From assembly GCA_029237695.1 (NCBI GenBank), contig CM055271.1, positions 32,732,462-32,796,461 of the forward strand: 64,000 nt of DNA. The letters are read 5' to 3'. Of this stretch, positions 1-12,641 are shown piece after piece. Every line of letters starts with the position of its first letter. The first letter of the stretch is position 1. The DNA comes from Conchocele bisecta. Taxonomy: Eukaryota > Mollusca > Bivalvia > Lucinida > Thyasiridae. The position numbers and the translations under genes were made by a program. Below the pieces are notes generated by a model. That model worked only from the letters and a program-made list of their open reading frames with translations. It did no database searches and was not told the DNA's origin.

Positions 1-10
1 TATAATTTCA

Positions 11-169
11 CCACGAGTTAGCTATCTCGTTCCCACGACATAGTCAGCCAATGAAAAGGTAGCATCATTGTCAATCAAGATGGCGGCGTAATATCTGCTA
101 TTCTATTAACTGATTATGTCGTTCTAACGAGATGCTATATGTCGTGGGAACGAGATAGCTAACTCGTGG
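11..169. repeat. Foldback (MITE-like) element
   Basis: A perfect 32-bp inverted repeat: the left arm at 11-42 begins CCACGAGTTAGCTATCTCG and its exact reverse complement lies at 138-169. The roughly 95-bp centre holds no gene. This is the form of a small non-autonomous inverted-repeat element. No target duplication could be fixed because the window starts too close. Confidence 0.8.
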
Positions 170-2794
170 TAACGAGATGTTTATCGGCATAATGTGTATA
201 TATTGCAGCGGCCAAATGCAACAATGTTATATATGAGTGCCCGCTGACTACGAAGACGTATAGCTACGGTGACACTGTACTGTACATGTGTCATCATTCT
301 CCAGCAGTTGGTCAAGACCCACGTGAACACCATATGGTCATCGTACTCTTTGCTGCAACGAATTATCATTTTCACCCTATCGGGCCCGCCCGGCTGTGGA
401 TAGCGACTCTTTCTTGATATTACATTGAAACGTATTATCAAACACGCAACCTTCCATTATGCTAATTACAGTTGCATCTGCCTTGTTAGATCTAACATAT
501 CTAACAGACTAAAACGCAAACTAGTTATTAATACTGGCGACGAAGTAGACCGCTTTATGTTACGCGTATATGAAAACTTACCATTCAGTGAAACTAGGTT
601 GAACATATGAGTGAAATTGTAAAATTTGTTTTACCATAAACCAAGCCGGAGGTTTTTTACGACATGTGGTATTTTACTAATACGGGCGACGAATAATTTG
701 GCCCGAAGGGCCAAATGCTTATAAAACAAAATGTAGATAACATCGGAAAGTATATAGAACATAGCTTACGAAGTTACTGCATTTCAAAATATTTGTGTTA
801 TCGTTGAAGACGAATATGTTTTTATCTCAACGCTGAAGAGAGTCCCCAAGGGCGATAATACACGAATACACGAACAGCTTCGGAATTATCCCACTTCCAA
901 ACACAGCTTCGGAATTATCCGTACTTCCATACACAGATAAATATGAAGTTTCTATTTTTATAAACAGTATATATTAACTAGCCGACATAGGTTTTCAAAG
1001 AAATATATTAATAATAATAATAATAGTAATAATAATAAAAAAAATAGACACAAATTTTACCATCTTCGGAATTCTCCGCTGTTGCAACAGCCGACAAACC
1101 GCGGAACTGTGCTGTGCTGTTGCATTTGTCTAGATAATTTTGTCCAGTACCACCAGCCTCGGCGTCTGTCACTTGAGCCAAAAAGTCAGCGGCTGGCGGT
1201 AATAGTTTTGGGAATTACGTCTCTTGAACATTTACATATGCCATTTGTTTTCACGGAAGGTTCCAAAAGAGACGAAACGACCGGTTACAAACTGCACAAT
1301 ATCCAGTCACACACAGTAAGCTAGTGTTTATTATTGTTGTTTGTATATTTTCAGTTTTCACCACTTCTCATTGTATGAATAAAGTACAGAAATACGATTT
1401 TGGTTACACTTGCTGCGCGGTCCGCCATAAGGCAGTACATGTGCAAATGGGCCGAATGCAGCGAAAGTAACGGAAGGCAGAAACAGTTGTTGTATCTGGG
1501 CTATTTTAGTTTTAGCCCGATTTATGCTACATCAGAAAGCATACTGATTATAGCAGGCGAACTATTCTAGTTATTAAATTCAAAAACAGTTTGAGTTTTT
1601 GTCCTTAGCACTCGAGAGACGCTTGAAAATATTCGTTTCAAATTATCTGAGTACAAATGCCTTAAATGCGCATTAAATATTTTATGGAAAAATAAAAAGA
1701 AAAACAATTTGCAACGAAATGGTGTTTCATTATGCCGTATTGATTTTAACACATCTTTCTCTCTCCCACACCCATGTTGTGTCACGGCATGTGCTGTATT
1801 CACAATGCATGACACAACGTCACACAAGTACCTCATACCAACAGCTGAAGTGAAGCTGTATGTAAAAAGGACACAACTAATACGAAAAATAGTCAAAATG
1901 TGCTCAAAGACCACCAGGGATCGAGAAAATAATAACTTCACTGGATGGACACACCTGGAGAATTTCTATAGCCGCCACGCTGCACTTAACTTCGCTGATG
2001 CGAGTTTAAAAATACAAGACATAATCAAGCGATCCGAGATAATTGGGGAACATTATTACCAGAATAAAATATACATTTCAAGTGTGCGTCTAGTGCACCT
2101 GTTGCTGTAGTCCAGGATACAAACACATCTGAAACAGCACTGGGCTAATCAAAAGTAAATGTAAACAAAATTGATACAATGGGCAAAATGTGTATAACTC
2201 TCGAAGTGACAGTCGTGCTCAATGACGACTGAGATTGCGAATAATATCACTGAAGATGCTTAGACTTGTTATTTTTCTTAAAATGATCGTAAATGTACTA
2301 ATACAGTTTATATAATGCCTAGGCTATGAATGTACTATATATGAAAAGGAAATATCTAAATTGTATCACTGCTTCAAATAAGAGAAGTGCGCCAATGACA
2401 CCATTTAATTATAATAGAGAAGCTGTAACACCGTGGTTGTTGCGGAAAGTAGCTCTGCAATACTACATTATACTACGGTACCGTTTATAGCATACTAACA
2501 TCATGGTAAAGCTATAAATTGATACATTTACAAACCTACGTCGCCCGTCATAGGTAGTACCTATTAGGCCATCAGCCAGAAATGGAAACCCTCCCCTCCT
2601 GTGGGATTTTTGCAGACATGTTTCTTCTGAAATTATATTCAATTACGAGTGTTATGCCGTATGTCTGCGCTCTGTAACCCACATTTTTCATTGAACATCG
2701 ACTGATTTGTATCAATGGTAATTGTATTTACTTATAACTTGTTTAAATGCATATGCAATTACTTAGGAACTACTTATAGCTATCCGTTCATATT
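170..2794. other. Intergenic stretch, no gene recognised
   Basis: Only short open frames without family resemblance are present, including one of 133 codons at 1,709-2,110 that looks fortuitous. An AAT-type microsatellite lies at about 1,008-1,045. No exon-like segment with splice borders was recognised. Confidence 0.5.
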
Positions 2795-3145
2795 TCATAT
2801 ACAGTGTGTCTGACTGTTCCTCCGTCTGTGCGTTCGCTCCGCATTTACTTAGTGATGGTAACAACTACGTTATATGTCTCAGTAAGCAAATCTCTATATG
2901 TGTGTATTAATTGTATCAATGGTAATTGTACTTACTAGTGTTTTCAATATATATTGAATGCCCATTTTCGGATTACATAATGTCTACAGCAGATGATGCA
3001 ATGTTGAAGAAAGTACTGTTAACTATATATTCCCCACCCACTGAATTTAGAATGACCAATTTACATGTAATATTTTTTCTTACTTTATACGCTGCCAGAT
3101 ACTTATGAAAGGTTCATATGAACGTTTAGCTACTTACACCTGTAT

Positions 3146-3374
3146 ATGTGGCTGTGACTGGAGAAATGGGGCTTATGAGATTTGTGACCAATGTAGATCC
3201 AGATCAGCCTGTGTATCCGCACAGTCTGATCAGGATCTGCACTGTTCGCCATTGCATTAATGAAACACCCATCATGCTTCTAACAAGCATAATATTTCGG
3301 TATCAGGGTACAGGAGTGTGCTATTTCATCAGCCACAAATACCATAAGCCCCATGTCTCCAGTCACAGCCACAT
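3146..3374. repeat. Foldback element family C, full copy
   Basis: Terminal arms are inverted: ATGTGGCTGTGACTGGAGA at the left, TCTCCAGTCACAGCCACAT at the right, followed inward by CATAAGCCCCAT and its complement. The interior holds a second inverted motif around GATCAG. Other copies or pieces lie at 5,796-6,022, 23,140-23,350, 24,172-24,198, 50,763-50,970 and 59,972-60,192. Confidence 0.85.
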
Positions 3375-5795
3375 TTAGTTATCCACACACATTTAAGATA
3401 CATAATGAATGTCTGTTCTTCTCTCTATATGTCCATTTCATATTTATGCAAACATGACAATTACCATGATTAATTTGTTGTGTATTCCAATATGAACGCC
3501 TCTGATACATATAATTATTACTGTCAACTGTTGACAGGCATTTAAACACAATTAAGTAAAATAAATAAATAAATATAATTATTGCTGTCAATAGTATAGG
3601 TCGTAGGTACTTCATTGCAAATTGGATATAGAAAATATACCTTTTCTACCATGCTGAATGGATCATTTGTAGCACATATTATGTATGACGTAGTAAATAC
3701 TAAAACACAGAACATCAAGATAGTTGTAAATAATATGAGCAAGCTAAGCTGGAGTAAAACAGGAAAAATATATTGTTATACACTTTCAAGTTGACAGCCA
3801 CGCAAGTAAATGAGTTTGTGTGATATAAAAATAAAATTAGGTATTAGAACCGATGAAACTGAATTATATATATCCCGGTTCCACATAATGTACACACTAT
3901 TTATCGTGCATTCAAATAATATTCCTCAACCCATTCCGAGTCATCAGCAGAACAGGATTCAAATGTGTAGTTGGACCTGTACTTATAAACTCAGGTATAT
4001 AACTACTGAAATACACTATCTGTCATACGAGAATATGTGTGTTCCAATGTATATGACCGTCATTCATCACTGTAAGTGCACACCAGTGTAAGTGCACACC
4101 AGTGCATGCATCATGGCCATTGCCTAATACATACATGTGTGTTACTCCATTAGCCTCATTTGAGAGGCACCCATTTCGAGTATTGCTCCATTAAACTTAT
4201 TTGAGAGGCACCCATGACAATATTGTATTTTGTAAGTGAGGCATTGTAAGTAAATATTTAACCATGATTTCATAATAGTGACATTTGATAACCTGTAAGG
4301 TTGCTGTACCATTTCATAATTTTCATATAAACAAAGGATTGAAGGTGCATGCTCTTTCTAAAAGCATGTATATGCTCTTCAAATATATCCACTATATGCA
4401 TATAGCTGTTATGTACGCATACATAAACTATTTTGTCCAATATGTTTCAACATTCGGTGTTCTTAATTATAGCACACATATTATTCTACACATGTTGTGT
4501 CAAATTACCATTAACCAAACAGGATGTAGGTTTGTAATCAACTTGTAATAGTTCCGATTAGCAGATACCTGCATAACATTTGGATAACAGCATCATTACA
4601 TATTTCATATACACAAGTACATCGCTTAAATGTAGTCTTTGCATTTCATACTGTGCCGAAATAAATATTTGATAAGTGTGGCTAAATATATGTATGACTT
4701 CTGAAAAGATGTATATGTCCTCCAAGCTCATGTATATAATTATATAACTATATATATACAAGCCAACATTAGTATGTATGTAGTCTGAAAAAGCCATTCC
4801 GGGGTATTCAAATATCAATCGGGTCTAGTTTAAGTATGTACATCTACCACGTGTAGCCACACACATTCATAGGGCCATCAATATACGTTTACATTCCCAT
4901 GAATGATAACGTATCTCCATAACATATTATGTAATGTATCAACATGTTCATCTAAACAATATCACATAGCTTCTATTGAGACATATTCAATTTTTGATTT
5001 TACTATGCAATTGAACTATCTACATGGCATTCTAACTATTTACGCAGGCGGAAAGGATCAGGTTTGTGGAAGGCGTTTTCTGCCGCATTGTACCACAGTT
5101 GTGTATTTTGCTGGCTCTTTGGTGTCATCGGAATATATATTTCTCTATTTGACAACTGGTACTATCATTCTAATGATCGAACAACTCTATAAGCATGTAC
5201 CATGTGGTACATTTATTTACTGAATGCAAAATTATATTTACATTGTACCTGTTTAGCACATACACACCACACGTAGTTTGTACCTAATATACATGTCTTT
5301 GCCTCCATATACCCCTATGTGGCATTGAATCCGCATAACACTCCATATGGTTGTCTTTCAAATTTCTCCTAATTGCAAAAGCGACCATGTTGATGGTCAT
5401 CTTGAAACTGACAGTCATGGTGACACTGTATTCAGATACAGTGTGTCCGAGTGTTCGTCCGTCTGTCCGTCCGCATCGAAGTTACTTAGTGATGGTAACA
5501 ACTACGCTATACGTCTCATTATGCAAATCTCTCTCGGTGTCTAGTAATTGTATCAATGGTAGATGTACATACTAGCGTTTGCAATATATATTGAACGACC
5601 ATATACTGATTACATAATGTCTTCTGCAGATGATGCGATGTTAAAAGAAAGCAGTTTTAACTTTTTATTCTCCACCCACTGAATTTACCATGTTTACCAT
5701 GTTGACCATCTTACATGTAATATTTGTTCTTACTTTATACGCTGCCAGATACTTATGAAAGGTTCATATGAACGTGTAGCCACTAACACCTGTAT

Positions 5796-6022
5796 ATGTG
5801 GCTGTGACTAGAGAAATGGGACTTATGGGTTTGTGACCAGTGTAGATCCAGATCAACCTGTGCATCCGCACAGTCTGATCAGGATCTGCAGTGTTCGCCA
5901 TTCCATCAGTGAAGTACCCGTCATGCTTCTAACAAGCATAATATATCGTCAATAGGGTACATGAGTGTGCTATTTGATCAGGAGCCACACTGGTTGGAAA
6001 TCCCATAAGTCCCATTTCTCCA
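5796..6022. repeat. Foldback element family C, copy with decayed right arm
   Basis: This is the counterpart of the 3,146 element within the second unit of the tandem duplication. The left arm is kept; the right arm stops at CCCATTTCTCCACACAC and lacks the CAGCCACAT end. Confidence 0.7.
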
Positions 6023-7690
6023 CACACATTTCAGATACAGAATGAATGTCTGTTCGTCTCTATATATGTCCATTTAATATTTATGCAACCATGACAATTA
6101 CCATGATTACTATGTTGTGTATTCCAAAATGAACGTCTCTGATACAAATAAGTATAACTATCAGCTGCTGGCAGGCCTTTAAACACCATTAAGTAAAATA
6201 ACTATAAGCATTACTGTCAATAGTATAGGCCGTAGGTACTAATTTACATGTATGACACAGTAAATACTAAAATACAGAACATTAAGTTAGCTGTAAATAA
6301 TACGAGCAAGCTAAGCTGGAGTAAAACAGGACACATATAGTGTTATACACGTTCAAGGTGACAGCCACGCAAGCAAATGAGTTTGTATGACATAAAAATA
6401 AAATTAGGTAGCAGAACCGATGAAACTGAGATATATTCCAGTTCCACATAATATACACACTATTTATCGGGCATTCCAATAATATTCCCTCAACCCATTC
6501 CGAGTCATCAGCAGGAACGGGATTGAAATATGTAGGTGGCACCTGTACTTATAAAGTCATGTCTACATGTATAGTAAAGATGTATGACTTATATAACTAC
6601 TGAAATACAATATGTGTCATGGGAGAACATGTGTGTTCCAATGTGTATGACCGTCATCCATTACCAGTGTAAGTGCACACCAGTGCATGTATCATGGCCA
6701 TTGCCTAATACATGCAGGAGTATTGCTGCATTAAACTTATTTGAGAGGCACGCATGACGATATTGTATTTTGTAAGTGAGGCATTGTAAGTAAATATTTA
6801 ACCATGATTTCATAATATTGACATTTGATAACCTATAAGGTTGATATACCATTTCATAATTTTCATATAAACAAATAAATTGAAGGTGCATGATGTTTCT
6901 AAAGGCATGCATATGCTCTTCAAATATATCCACTACATTCATATAGCTGTTATGTACGCATAATATTCGGATAACAGTATCATTACAGATTTCATATTAT
7001 ACAAGTACATCGCTGAAATGTAGTCTTTGCATTTAATACTGTGCCAAAATAAATATTTGACAAATGTGGCTAAACGTATATATGACTTTTGAAACGATGT
7101 AAATGTCCTCCAAGCTCATGTATATAATTATATAGCTATATATAGAAGCCAATACTAGTATGTATGTAGTCTGAAAAAACCATTCCGGTGTATTACAACA
7201 TCAATCTAGTGCAGCTTAAGAAATATGCACATCTACTACGTGTAGCTACACGCACTCATAGGACCACCAATATACGTTTAAATCCCCATGAATGAAAACG
7301 TATCTCGATAACATATTCATCTAAACAATATCACATAGCCTCTATCGAGACACATTAAATTGATTATTGTCTACATAGCATTCTAACTATTTACGCAGGC
7401 GGTAAGGATCAGGTTTGTGGAAGGCGTTTTACCACAGTTTTGTATTTTGCCGTCTCTTTGGTGTCATCGGAATATATATTTCTCTATTTGACAACGGGTA
7501 ATGTCATTCTGTGATAAAAAAAAAACTATATAAGCATGTACCATGTGTACATTTATTTACTGAAGGCAGTACTATATTTACATTGTACCTGTTTAGAACA
7601 TAGTTTATAGCTAATATACATGGCCTTTCCTCCACATATCCCTATTCATATGGTTGTCTTTTAAATTTATTACTTTGCTGATGGACACTC

Positions 7691-9403
7691 ATATTCCATT
7701 ACTATAGCAACCAGAGACATGTATTCGAGTATAAGTAATGTGCTAGCACATGTTAGTGTCACCGCAAGATGTGGGAACTCCTCGAGCTAAGGGTGTTATC
7801 AACTATATTAAGAACTGTAAGTTGTATTAAAAGTGTACATATAGATCCGTAAATATCACATCTCCTAATAGCAAAAGCGACCATCGTGATGGTCATCGTG
7901 AAACTGACAGTGTATTAGTTTCAATAATGTTTAAATAGAAGAATGAATACAGCACATGTAGTGGTTGATGTAGAACTGATTACACCTGTGACTGCATAAA
8001 TTGCATATGGTTACCATGTATTGTATTTATTTTCCAATGCAACTCACGACCAGCGGTTAATTTAAATTATTGTCACATGTGATGCTTAATGTGGGAGAAA
8101 GCCATGTATGTTTGTAATAAACATATCCATGCCATTCATCCTACCATACTTACATACAGCATTGGCCAATGATCATCATGCTCGCTTAATTGTGAGAAGT
8201 GTCCTCGTTAACAATACTAATAGTGTATTCGTTGTCAATCCATTTTGGAAACACTTTGGAACAGTTTTTCAATACTCAAAATGATTGCAATACGTCCGTA
8301 TTTGTCTTTGATAATAAGCAGAATATCACACTCTATACATACATAACACTGTTAGTGTTGTTTAATTCTTAACTGATAACTACAGCTTCATCGTCAATAT
8401 TATTGAACATCTTATCATTTTGGCGGCCATTTTGAATATATAATTATAGCATTGTATACCTAAATATGTATATGTTATCAAATATTATTTGATTTTTATA
8501 CCTCCAACTGGTATGTATACATGTAATAGGTGCATGACATGCTGTTTATAACAACTCCATACAGTAAAGAATAAAACAAATCAAGAACATTTTGGCGGCC
8601 ATTTTGATTTTCCGGACCATTGTGGAAATACATTGCATCACTATCATCTGTATTTTCCATTTATTGTTGAGGGAAAGCAATGTATATGTGGTTCAACTTC
8701 ATGAAATTCTGTATTTGTTCGCAACGCACACGACTTGCAGAAAACATGTTGTAAACAGCCAATTTCGGCAGCCATTTTGAAATATATTGCCATTTACAGA
8801 TGTAATTAAATGTAAGATGTATTCTAAATCATTTTACATTCAAATTGTGACTTAATTATAGCAATTTACCCGGTTAATATTGATCACACTGAAAGTTAAC
8901 AGTACTTAATAAAACAATATAATAATGTTCAGCGGCCATCTTAAAAAATGACCGCCATTTATTCAGCCATCGGCTTTTTGAGCGCAGACAAGCAGGATTG
9001 ATAGACAATAGGCTTCTGAATATGAAAATCATACTGACCAACAATCCCACATGGGGGGGGGGGTATTGCTGGCGCGATGTCTATAATCGTCATATGTTGT
9101 ATACTATGACTAATTCAGTACATGCCAGAATAGTAGCATATGTGCCTCTTCAGTTGTAAACAAACCTGCGACATCTTGATTCTACTGGATGAAATCATAG
9201 GTGTATTTTTTATAAGTTTGGCCATTTGTGAATAGATGGATTATTGGTTCCTGGGCGGACGGTTAGTGCATATACCCAGCTAGTAACTGACGTCCTCGGC
9301 GGGCAACATGCTAGTAATCTGACACTCACCTGGAATAAACAGTGGGTGCACACAGTATCTAGATGTGACTAGAGATAGTAAAGGGTCAGTGGAAGAAGGG
9401 GAC
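7691..9403. other. Intergenic stretch with GGCGGCCATTTT-like motifs
   Basis: No gene recognised. A motif close to GGCGGCCATTTTGA recurs near 8,421, 8,592 and 8,768, with weaker forms near 8,931. Similar copies occur at about 29,472 and 29,645. The remainder is AT-rich with no open frame of note. Confidence 0.5.
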
Positions 9404-9875
9404 TACTGTCTGTTCCACGTTTTGCTGCCGACAAACATTTGGCTATTAAACACATTAAATCTAAAAACTATTTAAAAGTAAGTACTTTTTTTATCAATAA
9501 CAAAAAGGTCACCCTCCCCAAAAAAAAAAATTTGATGAAATCCCATCAAATATTGATTTTATTGCGAAAAAACGATTTTCCTATGGGAATTTAACATGGG
9601 GGCTAAACATATATATTTTTTAAATATTTTTTTTTATTTGTGGACCGATTTTCAAAATCTAACTTTAGATTTCTTAATTACATCATTTTCAAGCTATCTC
9701 GCCAGGTTTCGAAGTAAATTTCCAAAATTTGGAAAATCGTTTTTTTTCGCAATTTTTTTCAGGGAGGGTGACTTTTTTGTTATTGATGAAAAAGTACTTA
9801 CTTTTAAATATTGTTTAGATTTAATGTGTTTATTAGCCAAAAGTTCGTCGGCAGAAAAACGTGGAACAGACAGTA
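9404..9875. repeat. Inverted-repeat element family B (MITE)
   Basis: Ends are TACTGTCTGTTCCACGTTTT and its complement. The inverted arms continue for roughly 100 bp (GCCGACAAACATTTGGCTA and complement). A 131-codon open frame across it is an accident of the repeat. Relatives: 30,715-31,209 and the ends of the larger 46,396-49,230 element. A C-run follows at 9,901-9,934. Confidence 0.8.
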
Positions 9876-10166
9876 AGTGCATGAGGGACTTACAACACAA
9901 CCCCCCCCCCCTCCCCCCCCCCCCCCCCCCCCCCTACATACACATACACAATCCTTATACTGACCCCTTCAGTAGGGCTCATCTCATGTAAACCGTGCAG
10001 TCCAGCCAGGATCGAACAGGTCACATTTTTTCCCCATTGGTTTAAACAATCGTGATCCTTTTAGCACAAACGTTAACGACAGTTTTGTCCTGCAGTATAG
10101 TAAGTACATGTAGTTGTTACCGCGTGTCAGTCTTAGAGTATAATATACATGATCATGCTCGGTTCA

Positions 10167-10470
10167 GTAGCCTATTTCACCAACATGGCAAAGTATACTT
10201 ATCTAGCAAAGTATACTTTGAGGGAAAAATTTAAATTTAAGGATAAATTTATTATTTTTTATTATACTGAATTTATTACATTATCACAGCCATTTTGGCT
10301 GTGATAATGTAATACATTCTGTATATTATTTCTGCATACGTGTAATCATCAAATATATGCAGCCGTTAGTTCTAGATGAAATAATGCATTTCAGGAAAAA
10401 TAAATGATTACTCCCTCAAAGTATACTTTGCTAGATAAGTATACTTTGCAATTTTGATGAAATTGGCTAC
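10167..10470. repeat. Inverted-repeat element family D (MITE), copy 1
   Basis: Begins GTAGCCTATTTCACCAACAT and ends with the complement GATGAAATTGGCTAC. Subterminal AAAGTATACTT motifs occur twice in each arm, and the centre has an AGCCATTTTGGCT palindrome. Further copies lie at 33,005-33,282 and 60,746-61,039. Confidence 0.85.
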
Positions 10471-10600
10471 TGGTCACACATGTTCTAAGGGTCATCTGCT
10501 AGCAGCAGATCGTATCTTTTACACCGATACAGACGCAATTATTCCAAATGCAGTGAAGGTGAGAAAAACTAGCTGACATAGCTGGCTTTCGCCTAAACCA

Positions 10601-10834
10601 GGGGGCCGTTTCACTAAACCTCGTACGACTAAAATGTTCGTAAGTGCAAAATTATGATAGTCTTTAAATTTCACATTGAAAACGTTTTCTAGTTAACAAT
10701 TATTCGATTTACATTTATTTCGCATATGCTGCATATGTTCAATAAATGTAAATCCACCAATTTAAATTTCCAGACGATCCAAGATTTGTACTTACGAACA
10801 GTTTAGTCATACGAAGTTTAGTGAAACGGTCCCC
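10601..10834. repeat. Foldback element family E, full copy
   Basis: Left end GGGGGCCGTTTCACTAAAC, right end GTTTAGTGAAACGGTCCCC, with inverted arms of about 50 bp and no coding content. The right half recurs at 54,978-55,095. Confidence 0.85.
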
Positions 10835-10863
10835 AGAATCGTCCGTGTATGTAATACATAGAG

Positions 10864-11210
10864 AATACCAGGTCTAACTTAGTGTATTTTGATATCAAGT
10901 TTTTATCAGGCAAGGCTAGGAAACGCGTAGGAATTCCGAGGCTTGCCGAGGAATTCCTACCGGTTCCGAGCCCAGCCTGGTAAACTTGATATGAAGAGAC
11001 ACTAGCCTGGTATTCTATTTATCAGGTAACGTTTTATGCTTGGGAATGACCACATATGACGTCGTCCACGTGCATCCGACCAATGGAACGTCAGTTTTCA
11101 CTTCGCTGTAACCCGGATGTTTGCATCAGGTTAATGCCCGATACAACAATATGTTATCAGACAGTACGTATTATGTCAATACAGGGCAGGTTACCTGATA
11201 AACAGATGTC
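10864..11210 (+). repeat. Dispersed repeat F with foldback head
   Basis: A foldback head at 10,864-11,017 (AATACCAGG and TTTTGATATCAAG arms) is followed by a tail with ATTTATCAGGTAACGTTTTA. The same unit lies in opposite orientation at 44,610-44,962, so its limits can be set by comparison. Tail-like pieces also occur near 45,085-45,260 and 50,990-51,095. Confidence 0.75.
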
Positions 11211-11477
11211 ACATACAACCGAGGTGACTCTATTGGGCCTACCTTTAATTGACTCTGATACACTAACTCTGTTGAATGCGAATTCAGAATTATTTTCACT
11301 AACGCTTGATCTAACAACGTCACATTATATTATTAAATGGCATCAGTGTAATATGGCAGAGTCATCATCATTGTCAAAGTACAAAGCGTTACCTGATCAA
11401 TTGGTTGCAAGGCTACGGTTCGGTTTGGAAACGTAATCTATTCCACGGTGAACCTCGCGATTCATATGCATTTTATA

Positions 11478-11595
11478 TTATCAGAGCTCCAGATACGTTT
11501 TGTGTCTAACGCCCCAGATTTCAAATTCAATGCGTGTTTTACTTTTACAAATGTATTTATTTTATTAATTTTCTTCCTAGGGAACAAATGAAGCA
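11478..11595 (+). repeat. Fragment of dispersed repeat H
   Basis: ATCAGAGCTCCAGATACGTT through TAGGGAACAAATGA matches the start of the longer copy at 57,245-57,595, with substitutions. It ends at G-runs just before the tandem repeat that flanks the viral island. Confidence 0.65.
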
Positions 11596-11640
11596 GCAGG
11601 GGGGGGGGGGTGTAACAAAAGTTGGGGGGGGGGAGTGGGG

Positions 11641-11825
11641 ACCTCGCCAGCGTCCATCGAGCCTCCCAGCCACATTTCGGCCTCCATATTTCGTTATCCT
11701 TGCCCTTTTCTGCGTCCACCGAGCCTCCCAGCCCCATTTCAGTCCCTATTTTGTTATCCTTTCCCTTTTCTGTGTTCACCGAGCCTCCCAGCCCCATTTC
11801 AGTCCCAATTTTGTCATAATTTGTC
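11641..11825 (+). repeat. Three-copy tandem repeat of about 61 bp
   Basis: GAGCCTCCCAGCC recurs at about 11,659, 11,721 and 11,781, with periods of 62 and 60 bp. It lies directly left of the viral island and is preceded by G-runs. It is open in several frames, but I see no gene in it. Confidence 0.8.
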
Positions 11826-11862
11826 ATAATTTAATTTTATAATTTTCTTAAAATTAATTATT
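11826..11862 (+). promoter_or_regulatory. AT-rich leader, copy 1
   Basis: Together with the ATGAG that follows it, this forms a 42-bp block (11,826-11,867) identical except for one base to 20,976-21,017. In both places it ends at an ATG that opens a frame of the viral element. The block includes TTAATTTTATAATTTTCTT. A shared promoter or 5' leader is the simplest reading; a duplicated element end is the alternative. Confidence 0.55.
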
Positions 11863-12618
11863 ATGAGAAATAACACACTATTAGAGATAAGAAATGCATA
11901 AGTTATACTCGGTATATACAGTAATCTGTCATACAGGTCTAAAGACCTGCACTTCCCGGGTTCTAGACGGGTTCGCATATATCAGGGTGATGTGTGGGAA
12001 GCTATCAGAGAAGCAACACGAGACCAGCCGATCGCAGTATGGCTCTTAGGGGGAGAGGACAAGCAGCTAACTGTGGACCAGTTTGTGCTCCAGGACGGTA
12101 CCGCCTACAGGACTCGGGAAACACACGACCACTTGATTAAAGCATGCGATGATCTAGGTGACCGCGATCTTGCAGAAAAGGTCTTCGGCGTCGACCATGC
12201 TGCTGCGGTAATAACCAGAGAGAAGAATCGTTGGAAGCCCACCCCGGCCCCTTTCGCGGATGACATCCAGAAGGCTTGCGTGGAGCATGGTCATGGTGGC
12301 CTTTGGAACTCGATGGACTATGACACACGAGATATTGTCAGTATCGATATGAAGGAGTGCTATCCCGCCATTTTTCAGGGCCTCGGTAAAGCCAAGCCCT
12401 ATTTCGATCGGTTTGGCCACCCAAAACACAGGATGACCAGGGTTAGCATTAATGCCCCCCTCCCTAAAAATATTGGCACTGGATTCGCCGAGGTTATCGA
12501 GTGGAATTTCAAAGACAACATTCACCCCGTCATCCACGCGTGGTTTGGAAAGCATTTCGCAGAGCAGGGGTGGGCTCCCACACCACTGCTCACCTTCCTC
12601 GTAGAGTCGGCATGGTGA
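11863..12618 (+). pseudogene. DNA polymerase B fragment of the viral element
   Basis: The frame opened by the ATG at 11,863 meets TAA at 11,899-11,901 and then stays open to 12,618, giving about 240 residues. IVSIDMKECYPAIF resembles polymerase B motif A (an Asp followed by a Tyr-Pro pair), and GVDHAAAVITREKNRW precedes it. Motif C and the remaining palm and thumb are missing: the frame stops just after TPLLTFLVES, and sequence from another gene follows. It would be the replicative polymerase. It is a fragment lacking catalytic parts, so it is inactive as read. The family call rests on motif A and on the neighbours. Confidence 0.6.
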
Positions 12619-12641
12619 CCGGGCGCAAGAGCCGTTACTGA

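Larger units (their letters stand above)
2795..7690 (+). repeat. 2.6-kb direct tandem duplication
   Basis: The stretch starting near 2,795 is repeated in the same order from about 5,440. Matching landmarks: TTACTTAGTGATGGTAACAA at about 2,847 and 5,481; the GTGGCTGTGACT element at 3,148 and 5,798; the CAGGCGGAAAGGATCAGG-like segment at 5,046 and 7,397; CATATGGTTGTCTTT at 5,345 and 7,648. Copies differ by scattered substitutions and indels, so this is an old duplication and not an assembly artefact. About 180 bp interrupt the end of the second copy near 7,675-7,858. No coding gene was recognised in either copy. Confidence 0.8.

Noticed and set aside
9596..9991. Open frame of 131 codons with a poly-proline end
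   Set aside because: It runs through an inverted-repeat MITE and a C-run.
11056..11436. A 126-codon frame as a gene
   Set aside because: Its first half is the tail of dispersed repeat F, seen again reversed at 44,610; the second half shows no motif.
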